DNA of 29,741 bases from DASQHM01 sp035632095 (GTDB lineage: Bacteria; Pseudomonadota; Alphaproteobacteria; Ferrovibrionales; Ferrovibrionaceae): positions 1 to 29,741 of the forward strand of contig DASQHM010000098.1 in NCBI GenBank assembly GCA_035632095.1. The letters run 5' to 3'. Of this stretch, positions 15,078-23,844 are shown piece after piece (positions within the stretch are counted from its first letter, which is position 1; each line of letters opens with the position of its first letter). Made by a program: the position numbers and the translations under genes. Under the pieces are notes generated by a model. It was not told where the DNA came from. It saw nothing but the letters and a program-made list of their open reading frames with translations, and ran no database searches.

Positions 15078-16265
15078 TCAGGCCGCGGCGACCGCCAGTT
15101 TCGATTGCCGCGGCAACGTCAGCGCGATGGCGATACCGAGCACGTTGCCGCAGCCGGCAATGACGACGATTGCGCCGTAGCCGCCTGTGACGTCGAACAG
15201 ATGGCCCGCGAGCACGGGCAGGGTGACCGCGGCGAGACACCAGGCGATGTAGATGCGGCTGGCAATCCGGCCGTAACTTTGGCTCGGCCAATAGCAGGCG
15301 ACGGCGGCGGCGGTCGAGCCCGAGACGAAGCCGTAACCCATGCCGATCATCGCCAGCGTAACCGCGGAGACCAAAGGATCGGGCCATGCCGTCAGCACGA
15401 CGGTTCCCGCCAGCGCCAAGCCGTGCGCGCCGGCCATGACAATCGGGACCGAAAGGCGATCGACCAGCCAGCCGCCGCCAAGGCGCGCGGCGGCGATGGC
15501 GCCCGTGATGGCGGTCGTGGCGAATAGCGCCAGCGCGGTCGAGCCGCCATAGGCCACGATGATGCCCGCGGCTTGGCTCAACACGGTCAATCCCGCGGCG
15601 GCGGCCAGGAAGAACACGATCCAAATCTGCCAAAAGATCGTCACGCGGCCCGGGCTGCCGGGTTCCGGCGCTTCCGCCGTTTCGGCGTGCAAGCGCACGC
15701 CGGCATGAACGACCAGCCAAACGCTGATCATTCCGCATACGGCCAGCGTGGCGCCGAGACCCGCGAGGGTGAAGCGCAGGCCCCACATGCCGATCGCCCA
15801 GCCGAACAGCGGCGCCGCAATCATCGCTCCGGCCGGATAGAGCCCGACGACGTAGCCGTTCACCAGGCCCTTGCGGCTCCGCACCATCATGTTCACGCCT
15901 TGCTGCACGACGATGTAGGCGATGCCGCCGCCGAGCCCGAACAAGACGCCGTAGCCGACCATGAGCAGCGGCAGGCTTGTCGCGCTTGCCGCGAGCGCCA
16001 AGCCGAGCGCGCTGGAGATCGCGCAAAACGCCACCAGGACCGGAGCCGGCGCCAGGCGGAACAAGCGCGGCGCCAGGTTCATGCCGAGGGTGAAGCTGAT
16101 GGTCGCCAGCGCGAACATGGCCGACAACTCCGACCGCGCCGCGCCGAACAGCTGCTCCATGGGCCGCAGAAAGACGCTGTAGGCATAGAGCGAACCGAAC
16201 GGCAGATTGACGAACGTCGATGCCGCGATGGCCGCCCAGGAATGTTGCCGCCGGTTCCGCTGCAT
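15078..16265 (-). CDS. MFS transporter, oxalate/formate antiporter (OFA)-like
   Basis: 395 residues, 12 predicted membrane helices in two six-helix halves split by a loop near residues 185-205 (HAETAEAPEPGSPGR). The N-terminal block SLYAYSVFLRPMEQLFG is typical of OFA-type and related monocarboxylate carriers, and GGIAYIVVQQGVNMMVRSRKG matches the MFS loop 4-5. The ATG at 16265 shares one base with the stop of the amidohydrolase gene (TGATG); the in-frame TTG at 16268 is less likely. The coupling implies that the carrier moves a substrate or product of that hydrolase. The actual solute is not identifiable. Confidence 0.9.
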   Translation of the reverse strand: MQRNRRQHSWAAIAASTFVNLPFGSLYAYSVFLRPMEQLFGAARSELSAMFALATISFTLGMNLAPRLFRLAPAPVLVAFCAISSALGLALAASATSLPLLMVGYGVLFGLGGGIAYIVVQQGVNMMVRSRKGLVNGYVVGLYPAGAMIAAPLFGWAIGMWGLRFTLAGLGATLAVCGMISVWLVVHAGVRLHAETAEAPEPGSPGRVTIFWQIWIVFFLAAAAGLTVLSQAAGIIVAYGGSTALALFATTAITGAIAAARLGGGWLVDRLSVPIVMAGAHGLALAGTVVLTAWPDPLVSAVTLAMIGMGYGFVSGSTAAAVACYWPSQSYGRIASRIYIAWCLAAVTLPVLAGHLFDVTGGYGAIVVIAGCGNVLGIAIALTLPRQSKLAVAAA

Positions 16266-17749
16266 CAATGCCCGCGCCGCAAACTCGCCGGCGCGGCCGC
16301 TCGATTGAGGACCGCCGCCGCCGCAGCGGCCACGGCCGTGCCCTCGAAGAAGGCCGGGTTTTGCGCGCCCCAGAGGCGAACGGCGTTCGCGAAGGTGAAG
16401 TCGCGGAAGTCCGCGGCCGAGATCAGCTCGTGCTCGACCAGTTCATAGGCCTCCGGCAGCACGCCGCGCATGTCCGGCACGTCGAAATGGCCGATGTCGG
16501 AGCCGAAGATGGCATTGAGCCTGGCGCCGAACGGATTGGTGCGCTTGTTGAACGCCCAGGCATTCACCGGGTCGTCGGCCTCGCAGCCGAAATAGAACGG
16601 TGTCACGAAAAGATCGCGAACGTCTTCCTTGCGCGAAATCTTGGCTGCGGCGAAATCGTCGAGGTCGTCCAGGTTTCCGGTCAGGTTCACGTCGTCCGGG
16701 TTGGGCCAGCCGTCGCGCTTCTTGAGCGCTTCGTGGATGTCGCCGTAGCCGTATTGCTCTGCCAGTCTCATCAGCAGCGCGCGATCCAGCGCGCGAGGGT
16801 CGGTGTGTTCCAACCCTTTGCGGCTCCGTTTCTCCCAATGGCCGATCAGATCCGCGTAGAGCATGCAGGCCCACCCCACACCGCCTTCGAGAAAGGCGAA
16901 ACGCAAGCCCGGAAACCGCCGCGTGACGCCGCCGAGGAACAGCGCCTTGCACACCGCATGGCCCGCGGCGGCGAAGTGTCCGATGTGGTTGTAGGTGAAG
17001 TTGGTCGGCGAAAGCCTGAGGCCTTGCCGCCGGGCGCCGCTGTGGAACGTCGGCGCGATGCCGAGTTCGAGGCATTTCGCCCAGACCGGATCGTAGTCGT
17101 GCTCGCTGTCGAGGCCGAGAGCGTCATGCCAGACGGCGAAGCGCTGTGCGTCGCTGTCCTTGTCGGCCACGGAGGCGACGGGCCGCGGCATCAGGCTGCC
17201 GAACATGGCGACCTTGAAGCCGAGTTGCCTGGTGCTGAATTCGAGTTCCGCGATGGCCTCTTCCGGCGTGTGCATGGGGATGATGGCGGCCGGGCGCATG
17301 CGATGGCCGAAGTCGCGGAAATAGTCCGCCGTGACGATGTTGAAGGCGCGGCAGGCGGCGCGCCGGCGCTCGGCGTCGGAGATCCGCGGCACGCGCAAGC
17401 CCGCTGTCGGATAGATGATCGCGAAATCGATGCCGATCTCTCCTAAGCGCTCATGCAGCAGGCGGGGAAGCATTCCCGTGGCCCGGTCGCGCGTGTTCTT
17501 CTCCGGGCGGGCCCAGAACGCCTCTTGCGCAATGCGGCGATGGCTGCGCTCGGTCACCGACATGGAAAGCGCATCGCGCACCGCGCGGCCGACGGCAATG
17601 AAGCCTTCCGCGGCCTTGTCGCCGCCCGCTTTGCGAATCTGCTCGGCGAATACCGGGCCGTATTCGATCCAGTGTCCGTCCGCGTCGATGATCGGATGGT
17701 CGATCCGGGAACGGACGTCCGCCGCGCTCAAGTGTTCGCTGCCGCTCAT
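16265..17749 (-). CDS. Amidohydrolase family protein (Amidohydrolase_2 / ACMSD-like)
   Basis: 494 residues of the amidohydrolase-2 (PF04909-type) group, which includes decarboxylases (ACMSD, gamma-resorcylate) and hydrolases with one catalytic metal. Likely ligands: Asp24 and His26 in IDADGHWIE, His236 in TFHSGARR, His255/His258 in NHIGHFA, and Asp418 in GSDIGHFD. FLEGGVGW (286-293) is a family landmark. Longer than ACMSD (about 330), but members of 400-500 residues are common. The ATG at 17749 has a strong GGAGG eight bases upstream. It is coupled by a TGATG overlap to the MFS carrier. The lack of a signal peptide means it is cytoplasmic. Substrate unknown; decarboxylation or hydrolysis of an aromatic acid is plausible. 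Confidence 0.9.
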   Translation of the reverse strand: MSGSEHLSAADVRSRIDHPIIDADGHWIEYGPVFAEQIRKAGGDKAAEGFIAVGRAVRDALSMSVTERSHRRIAQEAFWARPEKNTRDRATGMLPRLLHERLGEIGIDFAIIYPTAGLRVPRISDAERRRAACRAFNIVTADYFRDFGHRMRPAAIIPMHTPEEAIAELEFSTRQLGFKVAMFGSLMPRPVASVADKDSDAQRFAVWHDALGLDSEHDYDPVWAKCLELGIAPTFHSGARRQGLRLSPTNFTYNHIGHFAAAGHAVCKALFLGGVTRRFPGLRFAFLEGGVGWACMLYADLIGHWEKRSRKGLEHTDPRALDRALLMRLAEQYGYGDIHEALKKRDGWPNPDDVNLTGNLDDLDDFAAAKISRKEDVRDLFVTPFYFGCEADDPVNAWAFNKRTNPFGARLNAIFGSDIGHFDVPDMRGVLPEAYELVEHELISAADFRDFTFANAVRLWGAQNPAFFEGTAVAAAAAAVLNRAAAPASLRRGH

Positions 17750-17858
17750 GGGGATGCCTCCGAAGGTAAGGCGGCTGAAACCGCCCAGCTATGAACGCTT
17801 AACGCTATTGCGCCGGAAGCTGCTCCGCAAGGCGACGCCCCTCGCCCCGACGGCATCA

Positions 17859-18845
17859 TCACGGCGCGGCCATGGACCGCTTGGCGGCGGTCAGCTTGCC
17901 GGGCCGCACGCACGTGACCAGGTCGCAGAGCGCGGCGAAGCGCCCGTAGTACATCTTCATGCGCGGCACGTCGCCGACGGCTTCGGCGGCGCGGCCGGCG
18001 CCCCAGAAGCTTCGGAGCCGGGCGCGCGCGCGTTGCAACGACGCCTCGTATTCCTTCAGCGCGCCGGCTGCGTCGCCCGCATCGAGCAGCGCGTCGGCCA
18101 ATAACTCGCGGAGCGGCAGGGGATCGAACACCGTGGCACCTGGATCCACGACCGCGTCCTCGCCGTCGGCCGCGTCTCTGAGCGCCGCAATCGCCTCGTT
18201 TCGCCTGCCATGATCCAGCGCCAGTTCCGCCCGGGCCGCTTCTGCGTGAAAGCGAATTCGCATGGCCCGATCGGATTGGCCCCTGGTCTGCATGTCGTCG
18301 GCGACCCTTTCGAGTTCGGCGCTGTCCGCCGCCGCCGCGGCGACCTTGCCGCTCTTCGTCGCGCCGAGCGCGCGCGCGAAAAGCGTGATCGCACGCGCCG
18401 CCGGAATAGCGCCGTCACGAATTTGCAGCGCCGCCGCCTCGATCCAGTCGCTTCGCTCGAGCGCGTAGCGCGCCGGCATGGCCGCGAGCGCCATGTCGTC
18501 GTCTGGCCGGCCACGGCGCTCGGGCGCGCCGAATTTGTCGACGACCGATTTTGCCTTGTCGTCCTGACCGGTCTGCAGATAGGCGTAGACCAGGCGGTCC
18601 GCGGCGGCCGGCCGCCAAGTCTCGACAGTACAGTGGCGATCGGCAGTGATGACGCCTTCGAAGGCCTGCACGGCGCCGGACCAGGCGAAGGTTCGCATCA
18701 GGTCCACCGCCTGCTCGAATCGCGCCTGCGCGGCCGGATTGCAGGCGGCCGAAGGTTCCGCCGCATCGGTAGCCGCAGCGGCCGTCCTCGCCCACGCCAG
18801 GATCGCCAGAGCGGCGACGATCCTGCAGCCGGCGAATGGGCCCAA
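17859..18845 (-). CDS. Exported tetratricopeptide-repeat protein, apparently missing the middle of its family
   Basis: 328 residues. An N-terminal signal peptide (MGPFAGCRIVAALAILAWAR to about TAAAA) is followed by CNPAAQARFEQAVDLMRTFAWSGAV and, later, YLQTGQDDKAKSVVDKFGAP, ALERSDWIEAAAL, LPLRELLADALLDAGDAAGA and LRSFWGAGRAAEAVGDVPRM. These match the beginning and end of a family of roughly 500-550-residue exported TPR proteins as I remember it. The family's middle (AHWG near the start, YLIHSYD, HALHMPSHIF) is absent: after AFEGVITADRHC the protein jumps to the late YLQ helix. The only start in reach is TTG at 18845, nine bases after the LLM stop and in the same frame. Either a shortened functional variant or a decaying gene. 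Confidence 0.75.
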   Translation of the reverse strand: MGPFAGCRIVAALAILAWARTAAAATDAAEPSAACNPAAQARFEQAVDLMRTFAWSGAVQAFEGVITADRHCTVETWRPAAADRLVYAYLQTGQDDKAKSVVDKFGAPERRGRPDDDMALAAMPARYALERSDWIEAAALQIRDGAIPAARAITLFARALGATKSGKVAAAAADSAELERVADDMQTRGQSDRAMRIRFHAEAARAELALDHGRRNEAIAALRDAADGEDAVVDPGATVFDPLPLRELLADALLDAGDAAGALKEYEASLQRARARLRSFWGAGRAAEAVGDVPRMKMYYGRFAALCDLVTCVRPGKLTAAKRSMAAP

Positions 18846-18854
18846 GAGCGTGCT

Positions 18855-20060
18855 CTATTCGCCCGCCGCCGCCTTTGGCGCCGGCACGGCCTTGGCGCCG
18901 AACCGGTCCTTGAACGGCGTCGTGTCGATCTCCTCGAGCTCGATCTCGCGCTTGAGCACCGCCTGTTTCCACCGCTGATGCGCCGGTTCGTTGGCATGGA
19001 ACTCGGGCATGACCTCCTTGGCGAACAACTCGAGGCCTTCGCAGATGTGCTCGTGGCTGTTCTTGCCCGCTTGATTGAGCAGGATGATCTGGTCCACGTG
19101 CGAGGTCTCGAACTTGCGTAGCTTGCGCCGGAGCGTTTCCGGCGAACCGACCAGGCCGCCGGACAAGGCCTTCGCGGCCGCTTCCGGATTGTCGCGCTTC
19201 CATTTCTGGAACTCGTCCCACATGTTGACGGCGCCGGGCGCCGGCCGTTTGCGGTCCTGGGACGCGCCGTAGAAACGCAAGGCGAATTGGAAAAAGGTCG
19301 CGCCGTCGGCTCGCCGTTGCGCCTCTTCGTCCGTCTTCGCGCACATGAACAAACTGACCAGGGCGATGTTGGAATTGGTGGGATAGGCGGCCAGCTTGTC
19401 GAGGCGCTTGGTGATGGCGTTGTAGTACGCGTGCACCCAGGCATGGGCCGCGTCGGCGCTGACGAACTGGAATCCGAGCGCGCCCATGCCGCGGCGGCCC
19501 GCCATCTCGATGGTGTCGAGCTGCGAGCAGGCGACCCAGAGCGGCGGGTGCGGCTTCTGCAACGGCTTCGGCACCACGTTGCGCAGCGGAAACTTGAAAT
19601 ACTCTCCGTCGTATTGCGTGCCGCCTTCGCCGAACATGGGGATCAGCGCCCGCACCGCGTCTTCCCATACGGCACGCTTGTCTTCCATGGTGCGCCCGAA
19701 CGGCTCCAGCTCGGTGATGCTGGCGCTCTCGCCCATGCCGAACTCGACCCGGCCGCGGCTCAGAAGGTCGAGCACCGCGACACGTTCGGCGCATCGCGCG
19801 GGGTGCGACGTGGTGAGCTGGATGATGCCGTGGCCGAGCCGGATGCGCTTGGTGCGCTGGCTCGCGGCGCCAAGGAACACTTCGGGGGCGGGCGAATGGG
19901 AATACTCTTCGAGGAAGTGGTGTTCCACTTCCCAGGCATAGTCGTAACCGAGATTGTCCGCGAGCTCGAGCTGCGCCAGGGCGTCGTGATAGAGCGTCAG
20001 CTCGCTTTCGGGCTTCCAGGGCCGCGGCAGCTGCATCTCGTAAAAAATGCCGAACTTCAT
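18855..20060 (-). CDS. LLM class flavin-dependent oxidoreductase (alkanal monooxygenase-like)
   Basis: 401 residues, luciferase-like fold. MKFGIFYEMQLPRPW, YDYAWEVEHHFLEEYSHSPA, TKRIRLGHGIIQLTTSHPAR and LLSRGRVEFGMGESASITEL give the canonical N-terminal half; GSPETLRRKLRKFE near residue 310 is the usual C-terminal motif. The EHHFLEEYS motif places it in the group close to bacterial luciferase alpha and alkane/limonene-type monooxygenases, different from the LLM protein at 3424. The cofactor is reduced FMN supplied by an unlinked reductase. It diverges from the SCP2-alpha/beta hydrolase gene (122-base gap) and is followed by the TPR gene. Substrate unknown. Confidence 0.92.
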   Translation of the reverse strand: MKFGIFYEMQLPRPWKPESELTLYHDALAQLELADNLGYDYAWEVEHHFLEEYSHSPAPEVFLGAASQRTKRIRLGHGIIQLTTSHPARCAERVAVLDLLSRGRVEFGMGESASITELEPFGRTMEDKRAVWEDAVRALIPMFGEGGTQYDGEYFKFPLRNVVPKPLQKPHPPLWVACSQLDTIEMAGRRGMGALGFQFVSADAAHAWVHAYYNAITKRLDKLAAYPTNSNIALVSLFMCAKTDEEAQRRADGATFFQFALRFYGASQDRKRPAPGAVNMWDEFQKWKRDNPEAAAKALSGGLVGSPETLRRKLRKFETSHVDQIILLNQAGKNSHEHICEGLELFAKEVMPEFHANEPAHQRWKQAVLKREIELEEIDTTPFKDRFGAKAVPAPKAAAGE

Positions 20061-20182
20061 GATCTTCCACCCCTGAATTGGTCTTTTCTGGTCCCGGCAA
20101 GCGTAGCGGGATGGCGGGATATTGCAATTGCGGCGAGGTTCGCGTTTGGTATGCGTGCGCGATCAGACCGATAGGGGGAGCC

Positions 20183-21427
20183 ATGTTTGCCAAGCTGCCG
20201 CAAGCGCTGGCATCAAATCCGGCGCTGGAGCGCCACGCGCGCTTTTGCGATCTGGTCCTCGCGGCTGCGATCGCCGGCGGGCCGACCTGGCGCATCGCGA
20301 TCCAAAACGGCAAGGTCACCGCGCAAGAGAGCGACGCGGGTGACGCGACGGTGCGCCTCGAAGCAAGCGCCGCGGCATGGCGGAAATTCGCATCGGCGGA
20401 ACCTCCGCCCGGCTATCAGGCGCTCATCGCCATGATGACCACGGGAGACTTCACCGTCGGCGGCGACCATCTCGCCTTCTTTCGCCATCTCCGGCTGATC
20501 GAAGCCTTGTTCCAATCGATCCGGCCCGCGCGCCCCACGCCGCCGCCCATCGCGCCCGACGACGTCGTGATCGAGAACGTCACCGGCCGCTACATGCGGC
20601 TTGCCATCGAGGGCCGCCCGCACCGGGTCTATTTCGAGGAGGCGGGCGCGGGTATTCCGCTGCTCTGCCTGCATACGGCGGGCTCCGATGGGCGGCAATT
20701 CCGCGCCGTCCTGAACGATACGGCCGTCACCCGCCGCTTCCGCGTGATCGCCTTCGATCTGCCGTATCACGGCAAGTCCTCGCCGCCGCCCGGCTTCCAG
20801 AACGAAATCTACACGCTGACCACCGATCGTTACGTAAATACGGTGATGGCGGTGAAGCGCGCGCTTCGCCTCGACCGGCCCGTGGTCATGGGATGCTCCA
20901 TCGGCGGACGCGCGGTCCTGCATCTGGCGCTTCGCCACGGCGATGAGTTCCGCGCAGGCATCGGCCTGCAGTCGGCGCTCTATGCCGAGCCTGGCAACAG
21001 ATACGGCTCCGACATGTCGCAACTGCACCGGCCCGACGTCGACGGCGCGGAGGTCGGCGCAGCATCGGTCGCATCGTTGATCGCCCCGCAATCGCCTGAT
21101 ACCGAGCGCTGGGAGACCCTGTGGCATTACATGCAGGCGGGGCCGGGCATCTTCATGGGAGATCTCAACTACTATTTCGCCGACGGCGACATGCGGAACG
21201 GCATGGCTCGCGCCATCGATACGAAGAAGTGCCCGCTTTATCTGCTGAGCGGCGAATACGATGTTTCGGCGAAGCCGGAGATGGGCGCCGATCTGGCGCG
21301 ACAGGTGAACGCCACTCATTTCGAAGTCATGCGCGAGATGGGGCACTTCCCCATGTCGGAAAATCCTGAGCGCTTCCGCGATTATCTGTTGCCGATATTG
21401 GATATGATTTCCGCCGCGGTGCGCTAG
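20183..21427 (+). CDS. Alpha/beta hydrolase with N-terminal SCP2-like domain
   Basis: 414 residues. About residues 20-115 look like an SCP2 sterol-carrier-type lipid-binding domain (WRIAIQNGKVTAQESDAGDA, then MMTTGDFTVGGDHLAFFRHL). From about 150 the alpha/beta hydrolase fold begins (IEGRPHRVYFEEAGAG, LLCLHTAGSDGRQF, VIAFDLPYHGKSSPPP). Catalytic triad: Ser239 in GCSIGG, Asp360 in SGEYD, His388 in MGHFPMSENP. The start at 20183 is set by AGGGGGAG seven bases upstream; an open frame upstream to 20078 lacks this. The arrangement suggests a hydrolase for hydrophobic esters, amides or C-C bonds, with the first domain presenting a lipid-like substrate. It diverges from the LLM oxidoreductase, hinting at a shared pathway. 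Confidence 0.88.
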   Translation: MFAKLPQALASNPALERHARFCDLVLAAAIAGGPTWRIAIQNGKVTAQESDAGDATVRLEASAAAWRKFASAEPPPGYQALIAMMTTGDFTVGGDHLAFFRHLRLIEALFQSIRPARPTPPPIAPDDVVIENVTGRYMRLAIEGRPHRVYFEEAGAGIPLLCLHTAGSDGRQFRAVLNDTAVTRRFRVIAFDLPYHGKSSPPPGFQNEIYTLTTDRYVNTVMAVKRALRLDRPVVMGCSIGGRAVLHLALRHGDEFRAGIGLQSALYAEPGNRYGSDMSQLHRPDVDGAEVGAASVASLIAPQSPDTERWETLWHYMQAGPGIFMGDLNYYFADGDMRNGMARAIDTKKCPLYLLSGEYDVSAKPEMGADLARQVNATHFEVMREMGHFPMSENPERFRDYLLPILDMISAAVR

Positions 21428-21439
21428 GCGCCCGGCGCG

Positions 21440-22012
21440 CTACCAGTAGCGCACGCGCCCGACGTCCGTGTGTACGAAATCCGAGCGCGGGTAATAGCCG
21501 ACGCCGCCGGCGCGCAGGCTCTTCGCCGCATCGCGCAACCGTTCGAGCGGCACGCCCTCGACGCGTATGTCGATCGCCATGCCTTGCGTATGCAAGCTGT
21601 GGCGCGCCACGCCGTCCGACAAGGATGCCAGCATGGCATTGGTCTCCGGCGAGCGAAAACCGGAGATGACCTGATAGGGACGGACCACGCCGAGCTGGAG
21701 CTGCAGTGCGAACAGCAGATCGAGAAGCTGCGAGTCGATCGGGTGGGTCGCATTGTTGCGGTGGTCGCGCAATGTCCACTCGATGCTGCCGAGCGCATCT
21801 GGCTGCAATCGCCCTTCGGCCCAATACGCGACATCGAGCCTTTCGCCGGTGTGAAGGTTCTCGAAGCCGAGCCGCCGCGGCTTCGCCGGCGTCATTGCCT
21901 GCACAGCCCTCGGCGCCGCGATCAGCAGACCGAGTGTCGCCAGTCCGGTCGCGACGAACGTTCTCCGGCGCCGGTTCGCCGGGGCATCGGGATAGGATTC
22001 ATCGATCCCCAT
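21440..22012 (-). CDS. DUF882/YcbK-family M15-type peptidase (Tat-exported)
   Basis: 190 residues. YcbK-like proteins belong to the zinc peptidase M15 group and act on peptidoglycan cross-links. Zinc ligands: His141 and Asp148 in HTQGMAIDI, and His181 in FVHTDVG; VISGFRSPETNAML precedes them as usual. The N-terminus carries RRRRTFVATGLATLGLLIAA, which resembles a twin-arginine export signal, known for this family. The start at 22012 is chosen for that signal. It lies 58 bases downstream of the L,D-transpeptidase gene on the same strand, a common pairing for envelope remodelling. The three-prime end is 12 bases from the convergent alpha/beta hydrolase gene. Confidence 0.92.
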   Translation of the reverse strand: MGIDESYPDAPANRRRRTFVATGLATLGLLIAAPRAVQAMTPAKPRRLGFENLHTGERLDVAYWAEGRLQPDALGSIEWTLRDHRNNATHPIDSQLLDLLFALQLQLGVVRPYQVISGFRSPETNAMLASLSDGVARHSLHTQGMAIDIRVEGVPLERLRDAAKSLRAGGVGYYPRSDFVHTDVGRVRYW

Positions 22013-22070
22013 GGCCCCGCTCTTAGCATTGCCAAGGCGCCGGCGCAACGCCGCACCGACGTTTTGGAGC

Positions 22071-23759
22071 CTATCCCGCGCGCTTCGGCTCGGGGCAACC
22101 CCCATCCGTTAACGATCGCGGATCCGCGGCCACACGTCCGGTGTCGAGGATGCCAAGCGCGGATTCCAGAGGCGCATCGCGGCCGTAAAGGTCGTAGCGA
22201 AAGTTAACGCGATCTTCAGAATCGACGAACGCGGTCCAATACAGCACGTAAACCTTAACGGGATGAGGCAGATCGATTCTTTGTGTTGTGCCGAGCTTGA
22301 TGGCATCTGCGAGCGCCTCGCGGTTCCATGTCGGGGATTCGCGCAACAGATAGACGGCAAGGTCGCCGACCTGCTCGACCCGCACGCAGCCATGGCTGAA
22401 GCCGCGCCGCTCGCGCGCGAACAGAGTCTTCACGGGCGTATCGTGCAGATAAACGTCGAAGCGGTTCGGCATTTCCAGCTTGATGACGCCGAGCGGATTT
22501 TTCGGTCCCGGTTCCTGCCGCAAGACGAAATGGAAGTCTCGCGCCGTCTTGTGCCGCCAATCGACGTCAAGTCCGAAACGATCGTCGTTGCCGCGATTGA
22601 CGATGACGATGTCGTTGGCGGCGAGATAGTGCGGATCGCGCCTGAGTTTCGGCAGGATCTCCTTCTCCGCGATGGACATGGGGACGTTCCAGGGCGGATT
22701 GAGCGTGAGGCCGGTGACGCTGGCGGCGAAGACCGGCGTCGGGTGCCGCACATCGCCGACGATGGTGCGCGTATGGAATGCCGCGACATCGCGCTCGACC
22801 GCTTCGAGGCTCGCAGCCGCGACGTTCACCGCGATGTAGGTGTCCCCAAGGCGGCGCGGCAGATGGCGCCACCGTTCGAGATTTACCGCGATCTGCGCCA
22901 TCCGCTGCTCAGCCGTCGTGTCGAGCTCAGTCAGCGTGTTGCGGCCGATCCTGCCGTCGGGCGCAAGACCGTGCCGGTCCTGGAACCGGCGCAATGCGGC
23001 GGCTAGATTCCCGCCGGCGGAAGCAAGATCGCCCTCGGCCGCGAGACGCTGCCGCAGCGCCGGCAGGCGCGGATCGTTGCCGCCAAGCTTCAATTCCGGG
23101 CCGTTGCCGATCGTCGGCCAGCCGCCCGCCTGGGCAATGGCCCTATAGCGGCGAAACGCGTCCACCAGCCGCGCGTATTGCGGTTCGGCCGGCGCAAGGA
23201 GATCGAGCCAGGCGGCGATGTCACCTTGCCGCCTCGCGCCGATCAGGGCGTCGGCCGGATCGAACGGGTCGGGAGCAATGTCCCAATCCGGCCCCAGAGT
23301 CTGGGCGGACAAGGCCCCGAGGCGAAGCATCCTCGCCAGTCGCAGGTAAGCGTCGCTCAGCAGAAGATCGCGCTCGGCTTCGCTCGGGACCGTAGTCGCC
23401 GGTGCGCTTCGCGACAGGACGCGGAGATGCAAGCCGGCATCGGTCAAGCCGTGGTCGACGGCACCTTCGAGCAAGGCTTGCAGCTTTCGGCCGGGATCTG
23501 CGCCGCCCGGAACCTGCTGCCAAATCGGCGCAAATTCGATGCGCGCGTAGAGCTGGCGCAGGGCTTCGACGGCAACAGGCTCGCCCTGAACGACGCCCGA
23601 CGAACGTTGCGTCAGCAGGCGTTCGATTTCCGAAGCGGTCGCTGCCGGCGCTGCGTTTCGAGCGGCCGCGCCCGACGGTTCGCCGGTTGCCAACAGCAGG
23701 ACGCACGATACCAGGGCCGCGATTGCCATCAGACCGAAGACGCGACGGCATCGCATCAT
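22071..23759 (-). CDS. L,D-transpeptidase (YcbB/LdtD-like) with peptidoglycan-binding domain
   Basis: 562 residues. The N-terminus has a basic start and hydrophobic segment (MRCRRVFGLMAIAALVSCVL), a signal peptide or anchor. A YcbB-type scaffold domain (residues about 45-230) is followed by a PG_binding_1 domain (LAAALRRFQDRHGLAPDGRI) and the YkuD catalytic domain with LNPPWNVPMSI and the active-site motif SHGCVRV, Cys458 being the nucleophile and His456 its partner. It makes 3-3 cross-links or attaches proteins to peptidoglycan in the periplasm. Start: ATGs at 23759 and 23756 suit the signal peptide; the frame also opens at 23807. It is upstream of the DUF882 peptidase gene on the same strand. 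Confidence 0.9.
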   Translation of the reverse strand: MMRCRRVFGLMAIAALVSCVLLLATGEPSGAAARNAAPAATASEIERLLTQRSSGVVQGEPVAVEALRQLYARIEFAPIWQQVPGGADPGRKLQALLEGAVDHGLTDAGLHLRVLSRSAPATTVPSEAERDLLLSDAYLRLARMLRLGALSAQTLGPDWDIAPDPFDPADALIGARRQGDIAAWLDLLAPAEPQYARLVDAFRRYRAIAQAGGWPTIGNGPELKLGGNDPRLPALRQRLAAEGDLASAGGNLAAALRRFQDRHGLAPDGRIGRNTLTELDTTAEQRMAQIAVNLERWRHLPRRLGDTYIAVNVAAASLEAVERDVAAFHTRTIVGDVRHPTPVFAASVTGLTLNPPWNVPMSIAEKEILPKLRRDPHYLAANDIVIVNRGNDDRFGLDVDWRHKTARDFHFVLRQEPGPKNPLGVIKLEMPNRFDVYLHDTPVKTLFARERRGFSHGCVRVEQVGDLAVYLLRESPTWNREALADAIKLGTTQRIDLPHPVKVYVLYWTAFVDSEDRVNFRYDLYGRDAPLESALGILDTGRVAADPRSLTDGGCPEPKRAG

Positions 23760-23844
23760 GGCGGCAGCAAACGAAAAGGATATCGTCGCACAATTACTCA
23801 CATACACAGTTGGCGTTCGGGCCCGCCGCCCAACGCCGGTTCAG

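Noticed and set aside
17770..17785. GGCGG-N6-CCGCC hairpin between the TPR and amidohydrolase genes
   Set aside because: Short stem with only TT after it on the minus strand; could be chance in GC-rich sequence.
20078..20182. N-terminal extension of the SCP2-alpha/beta hydrolase with a CNCG motif
   Set aside because: No ribosome-binding site at the upstream start, whereas AGGGGGAG sits right before the ATG at 20183.
18415..20319. 634-codon open frame on the minus strand overlapping the LLM gene
   Set aside because: Alternative frame of the second LLM oxidoreductase (18855-20060); the translation is Arg/Ala/Pro-rich with no family motifs.
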